Shown here one piece after another: positions 22,431 through 35,113 of a stretch of 64,000 nucleotides of DNA; position 1 is the first letter of the stretch, and every line of letters starts with the position of its first letter. Source of the stretch: Petunia secreta (lineage: Eukaryota; Streptophyta; Magnoliopsida; Solanales; Solanaceae); contig JARKIP010000021.1 in the NCBI GenBank assembly GCA_029990175.1, positions 15,939,501-16,003,500 on the forward strand, read 5' to 3'. The position numbers and the translations under genes are program-made. The notes under the pieces were generated by a model. It saw nothing but the letters and a program-made list of their open reading frames with translations. It did not search any database and was not told the origin of the DNA.

Positions 22431-23004
22431 TGTTGGCCTAAATCGAGTTAGAACAACAAATCGAATTTATTTTGGGGTTGACTGATAATTTTCTTGTATC
22501 AAAGTTATGGCCGAACTGAGATTGAATTTTAACGAGGCAAACTCTTAATAGAATGAAATAAACGAGCAGTAATGTGTATAAAATGAGACAAAGCTTAAAA
22601 GAAAGAATATAAATTATATGTTATCTTTCTGGATCCCTTTCTTGTTTACGAAGGATTCTTATTTATAGTTGACTGGAACGAGAAGATTACAATTGCATTC
22701 AATGGTAATTACTCTGTATTCATTCATTGCCAGCTAACGATCTCTCTTTTTAATGCTCGAGCAACGGTCGTATAACGATCGACGGTTACAATTAGATGTG
22801 GTCGTTCGCCAAGATAATATAAACCTTCGAGGGGTCGCTGTATTGATCATTCTTCAATCTTTCCAAATTCTAATCTTGCACTTGGCTAGGTCTTACCCGA
22901 GATGGAGGTGAAAACCACCTCCTCGAGAAGTTGTCCTTGATGAAACTTGACTGTCCCGTGGTTCAAGATTTTGCACCGAAGCGACGAGATTTTTACCCAA
23001 TATA
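22431..23004 (-). repeat. solo LTR of a Tat-related gypsy element
   Basis: About 574 bp. The ends TGTTGGCCTAAATCGAGTTAG and GAGATTTTTACCCAATATA match the ends of the LTRs at 1609 and 11,866 (GGGCCTAAATCGGTTTAG and AATTTTTACCCAATACA), while the middle is different, so it is a related but distinct family. No internal region is attached, which suggests recombination between two LTRs. A clear 5-bp duplication was not found. Confidence 0.75.
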
Positions 23005-23846
23005 GTTCAAGAAAGTTTGGATGTTAAAACAGCTATTATATAGCTGAAAACAATACGTGTTAGTTTAAGTAACACTTACAAATTCTCTAAGCCAATCTAA
23101 AAAAAATCATAAATAACAGCGATAAACTGACGCACAAAGTAACTGTCTGACAAATAAAATAAAAAATCTCATTAGTTAAACTAATAATGGATCTTGGATG
23201 TTAGGCGATAATGTAAAATAAATTATATCTGTAAAAAGATTGGACGTCGGGACAATTCAACAACACATGTGTTGTAGATGCTTTTTTGTCTTGATTAGTG
23301 AAGGATTTTACTTCACCTTTATCCAGTCATCTACCACGAAACACTTCTATGCTACAAGAAAAATGAAAAAAATTTGAAAATTAAAAACAAACCTAGAGCT
23401 GATGTCGTTATCGGAGAGAGCCATCGCCGCCGGTGAGAATAGGAAGGAGGAAAAGAAATCTGAAATAAAATAAAAAAGATTGTTAGAGTTTTTTTAGATA
23501 TTGGGGAAAGATGAAAAAGAAAAAGAAAAAGAAAACATACCAATTTGTAGGAATTGTGGAAGAAATTTGATAGATTTTGGAAGAAATTCAGAGAAAATTT
23601 GAAGAGGGAGGAGAGAAGAAAGAGGAGGAGGGAAAAGCAAAACAAAGAGAGAGAAAAGATGATTGTCGGGTGCATTATTTGTTTGGTATCGGTCGGTCAA
23701 ATTAAAATTAAAAATCTACCGACCGATTCGGTCGGAAAATATAAAAATTAAATTGAAAATTATATTTAACAAGTTTCCCATCGATTCAGTCGAAAAACTC
23801 CAACTAATTGAAATGGGTCAGAAACTATCAATTTTTGGTTAGAATA

Positions 23847-25740
23847 TTCTGAGCATATGATGCATCTACCGAAGAAAACAATCCCCTTTAGCAACAAGCA
23901 AATCGTGTTAGAACTTTTTTTTAGGGAATTGCCAATTTAGTTCATACGGTTTCTTTGACATCTGTTTATTTATGCATTAAGAAAAGAGCAATCGAGTTCA
24001 TGAAATTGTCGACTAGTTCGAAATTTTTTTATTGCTTTTTGATGAGTACAATTGCAATTAAAAATGCGTTTTGTAGCAAGAGAAATAGAGCCAACTTCTT
24101 AAATAGCTACTAGAGGCTAGAGCCTAGGACAAGTTGAATTTTGATTATCTTAAATGTGATGCCATCAAAACTTGGATGTTATTTCCTCAAATGTTGTCAA
24201 AACTTGAAGTAGCAACTGAATTTACCCACACACTTATTAAAAACCGTCTTTTTTTAATAATTAAACTGCGGTGGTGTTTGTGGATCACATAATAATTAAA
24301 GGGTCAACTATTTCAGAAAACCTAGGCAAGTGAGTGATAATATTTACTCCTATATAATAATCGTCGTAAATAAATATGATATGATGCGTGTGTATGTAAA
24401 TAAATGATACATTGCATGGAGATGAACCAATACTAAAACCAAGCAGCTTTGTCCTTTCGCGAAACATTTTAAAATATGCAAGCAGCTTTGTCTGCTTCTT
24501 AACCAATATTCTAAACCCACAAGAAAAAGAAGCAAACAACACAGAAAATTATAAGTGTTGTTTGGGTCATAGGCTGAAAAACTTATACTACAAATTAAAA
24601 TGCATAAATTGTATATGTGTCATGAATAAAAGTAAGAAAATATTGTACACGAAAAATAATGCATGGAATATTGTGAAAGCAATGAGTAATAATGTGCTGA
24701 TTATTATGCTAGAGTTAATTTTAAGAGTGCTTTATATTTCTAATTATACATATATCTTACCGGGCATTCGATCTTTCTCTCATTATATTATACAACAATC
24801 CTCACATAAATAATGTAAACAATACTACTCCTATTTAATTTCGCAAACCAAGTGTTGAATTAGTTGTGTCGAAGATTTTTTTTTTCATACAACCAACCAA
24901 GCACGGTGAGTATGCGTGGAACTATCCTCTAACCAAACATTGCATTGTGTTACATGGGATTCTATATATGCTGGAACTGTTTATCCTTCAACCAAACGAT
25001 CCTTTTGTGTTAAAGCTCCAAAGGTTGGTCATAGCGCCACGTCTCTTACACAACCATGCACCTGCAGTGTTAAAAATTGGATTAAGAGGATAAGACAAAA
25101 CATAGGACTTTATAACAACACAATCATAGAGAAACCCAACGGCGTAGAATTAAGTTTAATGCATGGGTTGGTTAATAATGTCGGTGTTAGATTATTAATT
25201 AATCCAATCTGGAATAAGTAGTACCAGTGTTATAACGTGATGATATAGAAAATCTAATAAGAGGGGAAACTACTTGTCGGGGATAAAGAAAGAAGTATTC
25301 CTGCTTTTTCGTTTGGAAGAATACCTCATCCATGTTCATTGTCTTTGTCAGAACCAGGTTTTATCCTTGTTCTTGTTTAGTTTTATAAGAAGTTATCGGT
25401 AGTGATACCTGAGTTTATAGTAAGATTCTATTTGGGATCAATAGATAAAACTTGAATTTTTGTCTTTTCTGTTTTTTTGTTCATCGGAATATATAATTAA
25501 TGTCGTTTGCTCATGTCCTAGCATACATTACATGAATCTTGATGTGCAATAATACAGCGAGATATATCGTCAAACTTAGCCCAACATCAATAACTTTTGA
25601 GATTAATGTCATAGCAAAATAAAAGTAATAGGACACCAAAAGGCTGTAGTGCGGTCGATGAAATATTTTAACTAGAGTTCTTAGCTTATTAGGGAAACAA
25701 TCGATGGGGAGCGTTTTTCCCTTTAATTGGTCTTATACAA
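23847..25740. other. intergenic DNA, no gene recognised
   Basis: Several open frames of 60-130 codons (for example 24,412-24,813 and 24,916-25,221) overlap on both strands, have no recognisable domain and are probably chance in AT-rich repeats. Confidence 0.45.
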
Positions 25741-25751
25741 TGTGAATTTGT

Positions 25752-26275
25752 ATTAGGAGAATTTACACTTCATGCCCGTAAAAATAAATTATTTACGTGT
25801 TTGTGCCCAAAAAAAAATTATTTTACATGGAATACCCATGCACCTCATTTTATTTACAAAAATGCCCATATAGCATGTTTTATTTACACTATGTGCCCAC
25901 CCGCCCAATTTTAATTGTATACTATTTGCATTATATTGTATACCTTTTTAGTATACCAAATTAAGTATACTTCTTTTATGGATTTGAGAGTATGTAACAA
26001 GTATACCATGTGAGTATACTGTATACTAGATAGGTATACAGAAGGACTTGAGAGTATAGTGTAACAAGTATACCACGGAAGTATACTGTATACTAGATAG
26101 GTATACAGATGGACTTGAGAGTATAGCGTAACAAGTATACCATGGGAGTATATTGTATACTAGATAAGTATACAGAAGGATGGGTATACGGTGTAAATAA
26201 GTTTGTGGGTAAAAATGTAATGGGTATGGAGATGTAAATAAGTATGGTTTGATGGGCATTTTTGTAAATCCCCCT
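25752..26275. repeat. inverted-arm repeat enclosing a tandem array
   Basis: ATTTACAAAAATGCCCAT at 25,852-25,869 is exactly inverted at about 26,252-26,269 (ATGGGCATTTTTGTAAAT). Looser GCCC/GGGT and TATTTACA motifs extend the symmetry on both sides. Between the arms lies the 67-bp array described separately. Either a fold-back type element or a repeat that spread inside one. No target duplication could be defined. Confidence 0.55.
25981..26195. repeat. 67-bp tandem repeat, about three copies, GTATAC-rich
   Basis: GTAACAAGTATACCA recurs at 25,994, 26,061 and 26,128, exactly 67 bp apart. Each unit also contains the near-palindrome AGTATACTGTATACT and TAGATAGGTATACAGA. The copies differ at only a few positions. 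Confidence 0.85.
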
Positions 26276-26295
26276 TTGCATTAATCTGACCAATG

Positions 26296-27512
26296 AATAT
26301 TGAATAGTACCGGATGGTTAAAAAATATTTTAAAAAGTATTTTGGTGAACTTCACAGTTCACACCTATACCCTGGTGGCTGGTACAATCTGATGTAGGTA
26401 TCGGCAAAGATCTAAGTACCGACGGAAATCTAGACTATAGCACATGAAGGATTCAAGATCATTTAACTGGATGGATTCAACCTATGATTTTTACCAATGA
26501 ACTTATTATACTTTTGAAAATTTGGATTCCAAATGTAACATCTTTTGATATTTTTGTGCATTTCTTACGTATATATTTATACTCGTGCCAAAAATATTGA
26601 GTTCGATTTAACTTGTTATTTACATACTTCACCCACCGCTATCTACATATGTATTGTATATGTATGTATATATAAAAGTATTCAAAACACACAACTGAAA
26701 GTACTACTAGTAATAGTTAGGTTCGTTTCCTTCCCATGTTGAGCTTCTACTTGTATTAACCCTGTTTGTAGCGTGTTGTTTCTTTATTCAGTGATTGTTC
26801 CTATATATCCCACTCCTAAACTAATGCAAAAATTTGAAGTTTACAAACATATTTATGTTTATTCTCTTTTTGACCTCAAGCTTCGAAAATCCTCCCTAAG
26901 GTACATTTTTAGAACTCTTCTAACTTTCCATATTTTATACATGTTGATTTCTTCGGCAGAAAAACAAAACTTTGGAGAAATACACCTAGGCCTGGTGGCA
27001 CTATGGATGAATTTAAGCTGCAACATTATCACTTGGGGAGTCAAAGAGATTTTTTTATCATGTTTTTCTTAAATATCGTGAATTATAAATAATTATGAAT
27101 TATAATACTTTTTATCTAATTTTGGAATATGTAATTTTATTTTAAAAAAATTGAAGAACCAAATTCTAAAATCACATCAAAATTAAAGAATGGAGGGAAT
27201 AACAAAGAAATAAATAAAGCAGAAATAAAGTCAGCATCAAAATAGAAGTGTGTCGAAAGCAAAGCTCAATAGAACAAAATTTGTTTACGGGGTTTACCAA
27301 ATTAATATTGCTACTTATAAATTAATTAATTTTATTGTAATGCTCACAGCTTAAAACCGTGTGCCAGTTGTATGGGGATATGAGCGAACTTTGTCAAAGT
27401 GAAATTATATATGTCGAAATTACAGTTCTGTATAAAAGTCAACAGCAATTCGTTTTACTTCAGTTTCTTGGGCAGTTCACACACCCGCCCCTTTGGATTT
27501 TCTTGATTACTA
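26296..27512. other. intergenic DNA, no gene recognised
   Basis: AT-rich. Open frames at 26,545-26,742 and 26,773-27,072 carry no recognised domain. Nothing else supported. Confidence 0.45.
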
Positions 27513-27761
27513 CTCCCTCGTCCCATTTTAGTAGTCGCTTTAGGCTTATACGCACATTAAGAAATCAATAAATAAGGTTTCTCTTTTACTATTTTACCCA
27601 TAATGAATGAAACTGGATTGACTTTTCTAGGAAATACTCCTTTATTAAATATGGACATAGTTGGAAAGAATTGGTAAAAAATGTCTTGAAATGCTAAAGC
27701 GACAACTAATTTGGGACAAATGAAATTTGCTAAAACGACAACTAAAATGGGACGGAGGGAG
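27513..27761. repeat. MITE, family shared with 61,427-61,677
   Basis: 249 bp. Left end CTCCCTCGTCCCATTTTAGT, right end ACTAAAATGGGACGGAGGGAG, flanked by TA on both sides. The interior reads the same as the reverse complement of the element at 61,427, with internal second copies of the TAAAACGACAACTAA motif. Stowaway-like, non-coding. Confidence 0.9.
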
Positions 27762-28248
27762 TATAAAACAATGTTTTTCACAAGCTATGACATAATTTAA
27801 TTTAGGATAGAATATTTTGAAAGAAAAAGAAGAATTTGAAATTAGCCGTCTGAAACAAATTATAAGAATTCATGTGGTTAGAAATCATTTCATTGAAAGT
27901 TTTTTATGAAGATTTTATAGTTAACTAAAAAAGAAAGTGTGGAACAAATATTAAAAAAAAAAGTGTAGAACTTACATAAATTGAAACATATGAAATATAT
28001 ATTATTGCAAATTTGCATGTATAAGAATACTAATGTCTCTCTTACATCTCTCCCGGCGCATGATAGCGTGAGCTGTTATTGTGCGCCCATCGGAAAATGC
28101 CGAGAGGTCGACCACGAAACTCAGCTAAGAAGTTCACAAGAAGACACAAACAAAATCAAGAACCACCAGACAAAAAAACACTATTGTACGAGAAGAAATC
28201 CAAAGCCACCATATAGAACACAATACAATACTACCTGCTACCTCAGTC

Positions 28249-29604
28249 ATGGAAAAACAACCTAACTCAGAGGACTGGCCGGAACTACCAAAACCAATAA
28301 GTGCAACTATAAAACCAGTTCAGGCAGCAATTACAGGATGTGGAAGTGCAACAGGTCCTGGTACTAGTGAAACTAAGAATGATAATACTAATGTTCCCCA
28401 ATGCTCGCAACCTAAAGCTCAGATCCAGCAAAGTCGAGCTGCTGGAGCTACTGATAATGTTCCAAATCAGCTCCTAAAAAGCCAGTTCAAGCTCAAAGAA
28501 GATTGGATCTAGATCCTGCTCCAATTAAGGAAAAACAAAAATAATGGAATGATCTATTTACAGGTAACAGCTCGAGGTATGAGTCTTAGTTTCATAGCAC
28601 CTATTATTAAATGAGGTAAGACAATTGTTGAACAGAAGAAAGAAGAAGAAGAGTCTTAAACTGAGAAATGAAAATACTTCCTTGTTATGTATGTGTTCGG
28701 TGACTCACCAACCTTTGCTGCACTTGATCGATTCATGGCCTCAAACTGGAACTTTATAGCCAAGCCAACAGTATTCTATCATAATGATGGCTAGTTTCTT
28801 ATTAAGTTCCAATCTATGGAGGATAGAAATGAAATTATGTATTCAGGACTTTATACCTTTTTTAATAGACCTATCATCTTGAAAACATGGACTCATAGCT
28901 TTGATTTCAGTGTTGAGATCATTCAGACAGTTTCATTGTGGATAAAACTCCCAAATCTTCCACTTAATTGTTGGGGTATGGACTCATTGAGTAGAATAGG
29001 TAGTGCTCTTGGTGTCCCCTTTTATGTTGATGCATGTACAACAAATGTGGAGAGAATTTCCTATGCTAGGCTCCTAGTTGAGATGGATGTCACAAAGGAA
29101 TTACCAAGAATTGTTAAGGTTCTGGACCCTAATGGAAGACTGTATGAACAACCAGTAACCTATGACTGAGAGCCAATATATTACCCTATATGCCTGCAAG
29201 TTGGTCATAAGTGCAAGCCACCACAACAAGCTCCTCCAGCTCAACACATGAACAAAAACAGGCCTCCAAAGCCTCAGTAGCAGTGGGTCAACAGAGCAGT
29301 GCAATCACTTCCTCAGCAGCAAGCTGAGCAGAATGGTGGTAGGGTTGCTACAGAGGCAGCTGGGAAGGAACCTGCTGAGCCAATGGAACATGAGGCAGGT
29401 TGGCAAGCTGTGAAGAAAGGAAAAGGGGTGAATCCAATTCCCAATAGAGACATGCACAAGAAAGCCCAGATGAGCACCACTACTTGCTTTAATGTTCTAG
29501 CAGATGACCAAACTGAAAATGCTCTAATCAAGAATGGACATGTGTGCAGAGGTGAAGAAAAAGTTGTCAGAGACAGGGGCCCTTCAGCAGTAAAACCTAC
29601 ATGA
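28249..29604 (+). pseudogene. LINE 1 ORF1 (DUF4283-type RNA-binding protein) remnant
   Basis: Start MEKQPNSEDWPELPK at 28,249, broken at 28,512. The middle piece (28,816-29,169) carries SLWIKLPNLPLNCWG, the conserved core of DUF4283 proteins of plant L1 elements, followed by a decayed Cys/His knuckle (YYPICLQVGHKC) just after a stop. The C-terminal part, with Gln-rich and Lys-rich stretches, is open from 29,299 to 29,604. ORF1 products bind element RNA. Confidence 0.8.
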
Positions 29605-32600
29605 ATTTAGTAGCTTGGAACATTAGAGACCTAAATAAGCTTTATAAGCAAAAGGAGCTTAAGCTCTTTATTAGAAAGAATAAAGTAGTTATATTAATAA
29701 TTTTAGAGCATAGGGTAAAGGAGCATAAACTAGCTGAGATAACCAAAAAGATTGAATCTAGGTGGAAGTGGTGTGCAAATGCTAGATGGAGTAAGAAGGG
29801 CAGAATCTTGGTGATGTGGAGTTCTGCTCACATTGATTTTAATATCATTCATGACTCATCTCAGTGCATGCATGGAGTGGTTCATGTGTAGGGTAGGCAA
29901 TTGATTTTTGACTTAACTGATATCTATGATTATCATATTGTTGAAGGTAGGAGAGAATTGTGGGCTGAACTAAGAGCCATACATAGCATGTGCACTAGAC
30001 CTTGTCTAGCCATTGGAGATTATAATACATTTGCTGAGAGTGCAGCTACTGGAAACTCCTATTCAAGATGCTGAAATGCGAGATATGAGAGAATACATGT
30101 TTGACACTGGATCCAATGAGTTAAAGTCTGTAGGCTTGGAGTATACATGGTCCAATAATCATGTGTTAAGCAGGCTAGACAGAGCTTTGGGGAATGGCCT
30201 ATGGATTACTACTATGAATATGCTTGAAGTGACTGTGTTAGAACATGGCTGCTCTGATAATTCACCCTTAATTATGCAATTAGATGTGCATATAAAGCAA
30301 GGACCTAAGCCATTCAGTTTTTTCAATTATATAACTGAACAGCCTACATTTTTGCAGACTGTTGCAGATGCCTGGCAAGGCCAATCTTATGAGTGGGATC
30401 CTATGAAAGAGATACGGTATAAACTAAAGCAAGTTAAGCAAGGGTTGAAAGTTATGAAGAGTAAAGAAGTGGGCATTGTTGCCCACAAGCTGGATGAAAT
30501 CAGAAGACAACTAAATAAGGTACAAGGCCAAACAAGAGGTAGCTATCAAATGCACCATCAAGCAACTGAAAAGGAGCTTAAACAGCAACTAGAGAAATGG
30601 TCTAACATTAAAGAGGGCATCCTGAGGCAGAACTCAAGAGTCTAGTGGCTTAAACTAGGTGACTCAAACTCAGCTTTCTTCTTTGCTAGCATGAAGAGCA
30701 GGTCTGCACAAAACACTATCCATAGCCTAACACAGCTGCAGGAGTTGCTATTCACACTCAAGATGGGATTGAAGCTGAAATTTTAGGCTTTTACAAAGAG
30801 TTGCTGGGATCTGCTGCTCACCAGCTGCCAGCAATTAATCCAAAGGTCATGAGAGATGGTCCAATGCTGACTATAGAACAACAAATGTTACTCATTGCCT
30901 CAGTCACTCCCTAGGAGGTCCATGAAGCTGTGAAGGACATAGGTGATCTCAAGGCCCTCTAGTTGTGATGGTATGAATGCTTATTTTTTCAACAAGGCAT
31001 GGCCTGTCATTGGAACTGAAGTTATTCAAGCAGTTCAGCATTTCTTCACTTCAGGTACAATGTACAAACCTATTAATCGCACTATAGTTACACTGATTCC
31101 TAAAGTTAAAAATCCAACTAGGATAGCAGATATAGGCATATTTCTTGTTGTACTACACTGTATAAGATCATTTCAAAGATCATCACAAAGAGAATGCAAG
31201 TAGTCATGGATTTTCTAGTAGACAAGAGTCAATCTGCCTTTGTACCAGGAAGAATCATCACAGGCAATATCCTTATGAGTCATGAATTGGTGAAGAAGTA
31301 TAATAGAATGAGGACTTCACCTAGGTATATGTTCAAAATTGACATGAGAAAGGCCTATGACTCTGTTGAATATCATTCCTTGAGCAGATATTACATTGTT
31401 TGAACTTTCCTGAGAAGTTTGTGCAATGGATTATGGCCTGTGTTACAACTGTGTCCTATTCTGTTATCATCACTGGCTCACTGACAACTCCATTTCAAGC
31501 AAAAAAGAGCTTGAGGCAAGCTGATCCTGTATCTCCTTATCTCTTTGTGTTATCTATGGAATATCTAACAAGATTATTAAAGCAGTTGAGGCTGACACCA
31601 GACTTCAACTACCACCCTAGGTGTGAAAGGTTGCAGTTTATTCAATTGAGTTTTGCTGATGACCTGTTATTATTTAGCAGAGGTGATCTTGTATCTGTGA
31701 AGTTGTTGTTTGACAAGTTCCAGCTGTTATCAGCAGCATCAGGTCTACAAACTAACTGTGAGAAGAGCTCAATATACTTTGGAGGTGTGGAGTACATAGT
31801 TCAACAGGAGATATTACACGCTTTGGGTTTTGTGAGAGCCGAATTGCCCTTTAAGTACCTTGGAGTGCCTCTCAGCACCAAGAGACTTACTAGGAATTAG
31901 TGTCAACAACTTCTAGACAAAATAGTGCGAGAAAATTACCAGTTGGACATCAAAGTTCTTGTCATATGGTGGAAGAGTCCAACTGATCAGAAGTGTTCTA
32001 TTTGCTATTCAGAACTACTGGTCACAAGTCTTCATAATGCCAAAGAAAATCATTGAAAAGGTAGAAAGCATGTGTAGAAGATTCCTATGGACAGGTAATG
32101 CTGGAGCTTCAAAAAGAGCCTTGATTACATGGGAGAAATTATGCTATCCTAAAACTGCAGAGGGGATTAATCACCTACATAGCTGGAACAAAGCAGCTAT
32201 TGGTAAACTTCTCTGATGTTTGAGCAAGAAGAAAGATACACTATGGATCCAATGGATCCACTGCTACTACACTCAAAGCCAGTCTATATGTGTTGAAAAA
32301 GTCAAGCAGGAACCTTGGATGATACAAAAAATCATAGGAGTGCAAGAGTGTTTGGGGAATGTAGGATATACAGGTGATACGCTGAAGCAGTTAAAGTCCT
32401 ATTTTATCATAGAAGTATGCCTGAAGCTGAGGGAAGATTTTGTTAAAGTTCCTTGGAGAGGGCTTGTGTGCAACAACTACATCCCTCCAAGAATGCAGTT
32501 TATGTTGTTGTTGGCCATTCAATTTAGACTGAGCACAAGAGACAGATTGAAGTTATGGAAGAAACTTGCAGATGACACATGTCCTATGTGTGAGAGTGCC

Positions 32601-32930
32601 TCAGAGAGTCATAATCACTTGTTTTTCGAGTGTGCATATGCTGCAGAAATATGGAGCAGATTGCTATGCTGGCTTGATATTCATAGAGCTCCACTAGGAT
32701 GGCAAGATAAACTAAATTGGGCAACCAACTATGCTACTGGAAGAAGCTCAACAGCTGAAGTATTTCACATATCTCTCATAGCTGTTGTCTACCACATCTG
32801 GCAAGAAAGAAATACTAGAATTTTCCAGCAAGTCAAAAGGGATCTAACTCTAGAGTTAATGAAATTGTTCAGCAAATCCATGCAGAGGCAGTTCAAAGAA
32901 GAAGTTGAAGAACGCATTAGTCCACCTTGA
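29601..32930 (+). pseudogene. LINE 1 ORF2 (endonuclease / reverse transcriptase) remnant
   Basis: Starts MNLVAWNIRDLNK (endonuclease N-terminus), then AIGDYNTF and YTWSNNHVLSRLDR of the exo-endo-phos fold. RT blocks follow in three frames: NRTIVTLIPKVKNP and FKIDMRKAYDSVEY (30,943-31,403), then SLRQADPVSPYLFVLSMEYL and LSFADDLLLFSRGD (31,400-31,900). The zf-RVT end is at 32,220-32,930 with CPMCESASESHNHLFFEC. At least five stops or frameshifts are visible. The usual GDP of RQGDP is ADP here. Confidence 0.9.
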
Positions 32931-33472
32931 TTTCTACCCAGGATCTAACTAGGTTACTTTATTATGTGTATAACTGTTAGACTAGGTAATTAGATTGGCT
33001 GATAGTTAGGTATGGTAGTTAGTTGTTGCTGTATTCTGGGGATGTCTATAGTACTTTGGCCTATCCCTCGGTGTGGTCAGTACTCCATACTGTCGGGCAG
33101 GGATCTTACATTGTTGTATCGTTTACGGGAAGCTGGGTACCGGGTGTATACTCGACGCACGACGCCTCCTAGGAGACACTGGAATCGGCATTTCACGTAC
33201 TATTCCTCCCCACTAAAAAGAACGATTGGGTTTATTTTATATGAAAATAAAGAAAGAATTTCTGGTCATAAAAACAGAAAGGCATGAATTGACGTCGAAT
33301 AGGCTCTGGGACTGATGAAGTTCCTTCTTACAGGGCACGTGATGGGATTGAGCGAAGCTCTCTCTGTCGCAATAAAGGCTGCTTGCTAGGCCTTAAGTTA
33401 AGCCGCAGAGAGAACTCTTTGAGCTGTAAACGTTTGGTATTAATGAAAATTTAATTACCAAAAAAAAAAAAA
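32931..33472 (+). other. LINE 1 3' untranslated region and poly(A) tail
   Basis: About 540 bp without an open frame, ending ATTTAATTACC then A13 at about 33,460-33,472. Confidence 0.75.
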
Positions 33473-33487
33473 ATTGCAAAATTTGCA

Positions 33488-34993
33488 ACTATCTTATACT
33501 CTCACTTTAAGTCTCATTTCACCCCAAAAAAAGTGGCTCAAGTAATTGTCGCGGTAGAAAATCTAGGAATAATTTATTTTTCTTTTCACGATCTTATTTT
33601 GCTATTAAAGAGGTTGAAAATATTAGTAATACACATTTTTTAACATACTAAAAAATAAGTATAGGTGATTTAGTAATTAAATTTTTATACTTAATAACTT
33701 ATTCATCAAAATATAGCCGCTTAGAGAATAAACAGAAAGAAAAAACCACCTAACATTCGTAGTCTCTCTTGAATTTATAAGTATTTTAAACTCAATCCAC
33801 ACCCTTGTAGTCAAGAAAATCAAGAAGCCAAAAAAGGAAATAGCATTATGGCAGCGATATATAGACCAAAACTTCCATTCTTGCATTCCACGTATAATTT
33901 TTACGAAGAGCTAAAAAGATGCCATGATTTTCTCCGAGCTGCTTCTCTAAAATAGCACCATGCAACATTAAATTCTTATCTATATTTAAATTATCCGACG
34001 ACCTTTGTCTTAATTTATACAGTAGTACAACAACTTTCCTTTTCATTAGCTTTTATTTGGAATTTTCATTTAATAGACGGTGCTGTTCAAAAATTCCTTT
34101 TTCTTTTAATTTGTTTTATATGAACCAATTTCCTATATACAAACATGACTTATCATCAATTATCATTCATGGACGATGCTTTCACTTGCATTCGAATTCG
34201 TATTGTTCTTTCGGTGTACTTTTAGTAATTTCTTTTATATTATCCCATGGAATCAACAATAAACTAAAAATGTTAAATAGAGGAAGCGGTGCAGTAGAAA
34301 GTCAATTATTCACTCTTAGAGACAAGAAACCCTTCCCACATTGGCCAATAGGTACTAGTAATATATTTTTAAAGTCTAATTAAGTTGGAAAACAGCTTTG
34401 CTTTTATATTCTCCTAAAAATTAGAAAACAAATATCTTTTAATTCTAACAATAAGAATTTTTTAAGAAAAATCTAACTAGATATGATCATTATATTGACC
34501 ATATGAATACACGTATGAAAGAGAAGTAATAATGGTATACGTGTGTACATGAAGAGAGAGAGAGAGAAATGAGGGCCTAAAAGAGTGGAATCCAATTTTC
34601 CGCAAGAAAGAAAAAAAGAAGGTGTTCATGGAGTAAATGTAATTTATTGTATTTGTGTTTACGTCAAATCAGTAAATACATGTGATGTATTTATACATAA
34701 ATTTGTGTTAGTTTATCATGATTAATTAACGAATATGTTCACCTTATTATATAATTTAACTCTAATAAATTAATATAATTTAATATAAACATCTAGTGTG
34801 AATGAATATCTTCCGAGAAAAGGAAATAAGTATTTTCTTCTTTTTCTGAGAAATGGGATTTTCTTTTTTCCTTATTCTTTTCTCAGTAGTACTTTGAAGA
34901 AATTTTAAAGATTCCATAATAAACTTTTGTTTCCATAATTGACATTGGTTGCTATGTACTATAGCTTATTTTGTCTTTTTTGGCTTGCTATTC
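33488..34993. other. intergenic DNA upstream of the DUF1635 gene
   Basis: Opposed frames of about 65-108 codons (33,677-34,383) have no recognised domain. The right part should contain the promoter of the next gene. Confidence 0.45.
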
Positions 34994-35000
34994 TATATAA
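34994..35000 (+). promoter_or_regulatory. probable TATA box of the DUF1635 gene
   Basis: TATATAA lies 114 bp before the ATG at 35,114. A CT-rich leader and a TG repeat (about 35,085-35,101) lie between them. Confidence 0.5.
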
Positions 35001-35113
35001 GTCTTACAATCCACCTATCCAAAAACTCCCCTTCCCCTCAATCAGGATTTCACTTCTCTATTTATTTCTTCTTGCAAGTAACTCTGTGTGTGTGTGTGTG
35101 TAACTGAGAGAAA

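Larger units (their letters stand above)
15649..23846 (-). mobile_element. CACTA element 2, decayed, with nested insertions
   Basis: The left end is CACTACCAAAAATTAGG. The right end is placed near 23,846, where ATCAATTTTTGGTTAGAA resembles the inverted left end but has lost the final bases, so no target duplication can be shown. Both subterminal regions carry repeated GATTCGGTCGAAAA motifs (15,800-16,010 and 23,690-23,810). Coding remnants run on the minus strand: a TNPD C-terminal piece (21,854-22,420), then the TNPA-type gene (21,529 down to 16,311). A Helitron and a solo LTR have inserted later. Confidence 0.8.
28018..33472 (+). mobile_element. LINE 1 (L1-type non-LTR retrotransposon), mutated
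   Basis: A 5.45 kb element ending in TTAATTACC followed by a run of A. ATTGCAAATTTGCA at 28,004-28,017 and the same with one extra A at 33,473-33,487 are the target duplication, so the copy is essentially full length at the 5' end. It encodes an ORF1 with a DUF4283-type domain and an ORF2 with endonuclease, reverse transcriptase and a C-terminal Cys/His (zf-RVT) region. Both frames carry many stops and shifts. Confidence 0.92.

Noticed and set aside
23494..23751. Overlapping Phe/Leu/Ser-rich and Lys/Arg/Glu-rich frames
   Set aside because: Complementary readings of a purine/pyrimidine-skewed CACTA subterminal stretch; no protein family resembles them.
24412..25221. Three overlapping plus-strand frames of 75-133 codons
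   Set aside because: No domains, different frames and strongly AT-rich; probably chance frames in repeat-derived DNA.
26026..26293. Two Tyr/Pro/Ser-rich minus-strand frames
   Set aside because: Translations of the 67-bp tandem repeat. Periodic only because the DNA is.
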